Source: Caldilineaceae bacterium (lineage in GTDB: Bacteria; Chloroflexota; Anaerolineae; Caldilineales; Caldilineaceae). From it: DNA of 15,427 nt. The position numbers and the translations under genes were made by a program. The DNA lies in contig JAPKMW010000168.1 in the NCBI GenBank assembly GCA_026645575.1, positions 1-15,427 of the forward strand, in the 5' to 3' direction. Positions 15,355 to 15,427 of this stretch are shown here, piece after piece. Position 1 is the first letter of the stretch, and every line of letters starts with the position of its first letter. The notes beneath the pieces were generated by a model. The model saw nothing but the letters and a program-made list of their open reading frames with translations. It did not search any database and was not told the DNA's origin.

Positions 15355-15427
15355 AAGTTCGACTTTGTACATTCTTGAGTAAGCGCACTACCTGGTGGCT
15401 TGCCAGGGGTGCAAAATATTCAGGCAG

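Overview
The window looks like chromosomal DNA of a free-living bacterium, most plausibly a member of the Chloroflexota. This is inferred from the overall gene flavour: a CpXC-domain protein, paired LCP proteins, a Ycf46-type AAA ATPase, an inorganic pyrophosphatase with an N-terminal extension, moderately high GC, and long near-perfect hairpin repeats between genes. No rRNA, tRNA, CRISPR array, phage gene or intact transposon was seen, so no marker gene fixes the taxonomy.

Layout. Positions 1-375 are largely non-coding, with a good sigma70-like promoter at 301-329. A 530-residue CpXC zinc-binding/helical-repeat protein follows (376-1968). Positions 1969-2731 form a degenerate intergenic stretch holding two long hairpin elements (2000-2073 and 2506-2580). 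Between them lies an unmistakable C-terminal remnant of cdsA (2281-2418). Next come an HD-domain nucleotidase (2732-3304) and two tandem, divergent LytR-CpsA-Psr (LCP) cell-envelope proteins (3411-4505 and 4684-5940). A hairpin separates these from a convergent three-gene ABC export operon on the minus strand: ATPase plus two paralogous permeases, 8553 down to 6006, joined by 4-bp overlaps.

A 396-bp divergent intergenic region (8554-8949) carries a perfect AT-rich palindrome and tandem promoter candidates. To its right is a bicistron of inorganic pyrophosphatase (ppa, 8950-9561) and a class I methyltransferase (9562-10167) that abut exactly. An orphan polytopic membrane protein with a heme-copper-oxidase-like histidine pattern follows (10402-11604). 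A very strong 30-bp-arm hairpin ends this gene and the convergent minus-strand cluster. That cluster reads 15239 to 11672: an unknown 400-residue protein, a Ycf46-like AAA ATPase starting at TTG, and an HpcH/HpaI-type aldolase homologue with altered catalytic residues.

How the genes work together. The two LCP proteins should act in envelope polymer attachment. The ABC genes form one heteromeric exporter. Pyrophosphatase and methyltransferase are translationally linked housekeeping genes. The AAA ATPase and its upstream unknown partner look like a functional pair. No clear new defence or mobile system is visible. The most interesting items are the four-repeat CpXC protein, the cdsA relic between hairpin elements, the substituted active site of the aldolase, the orphan oxidase-like membrane protein and the unknown protein/Ycf46 pair.
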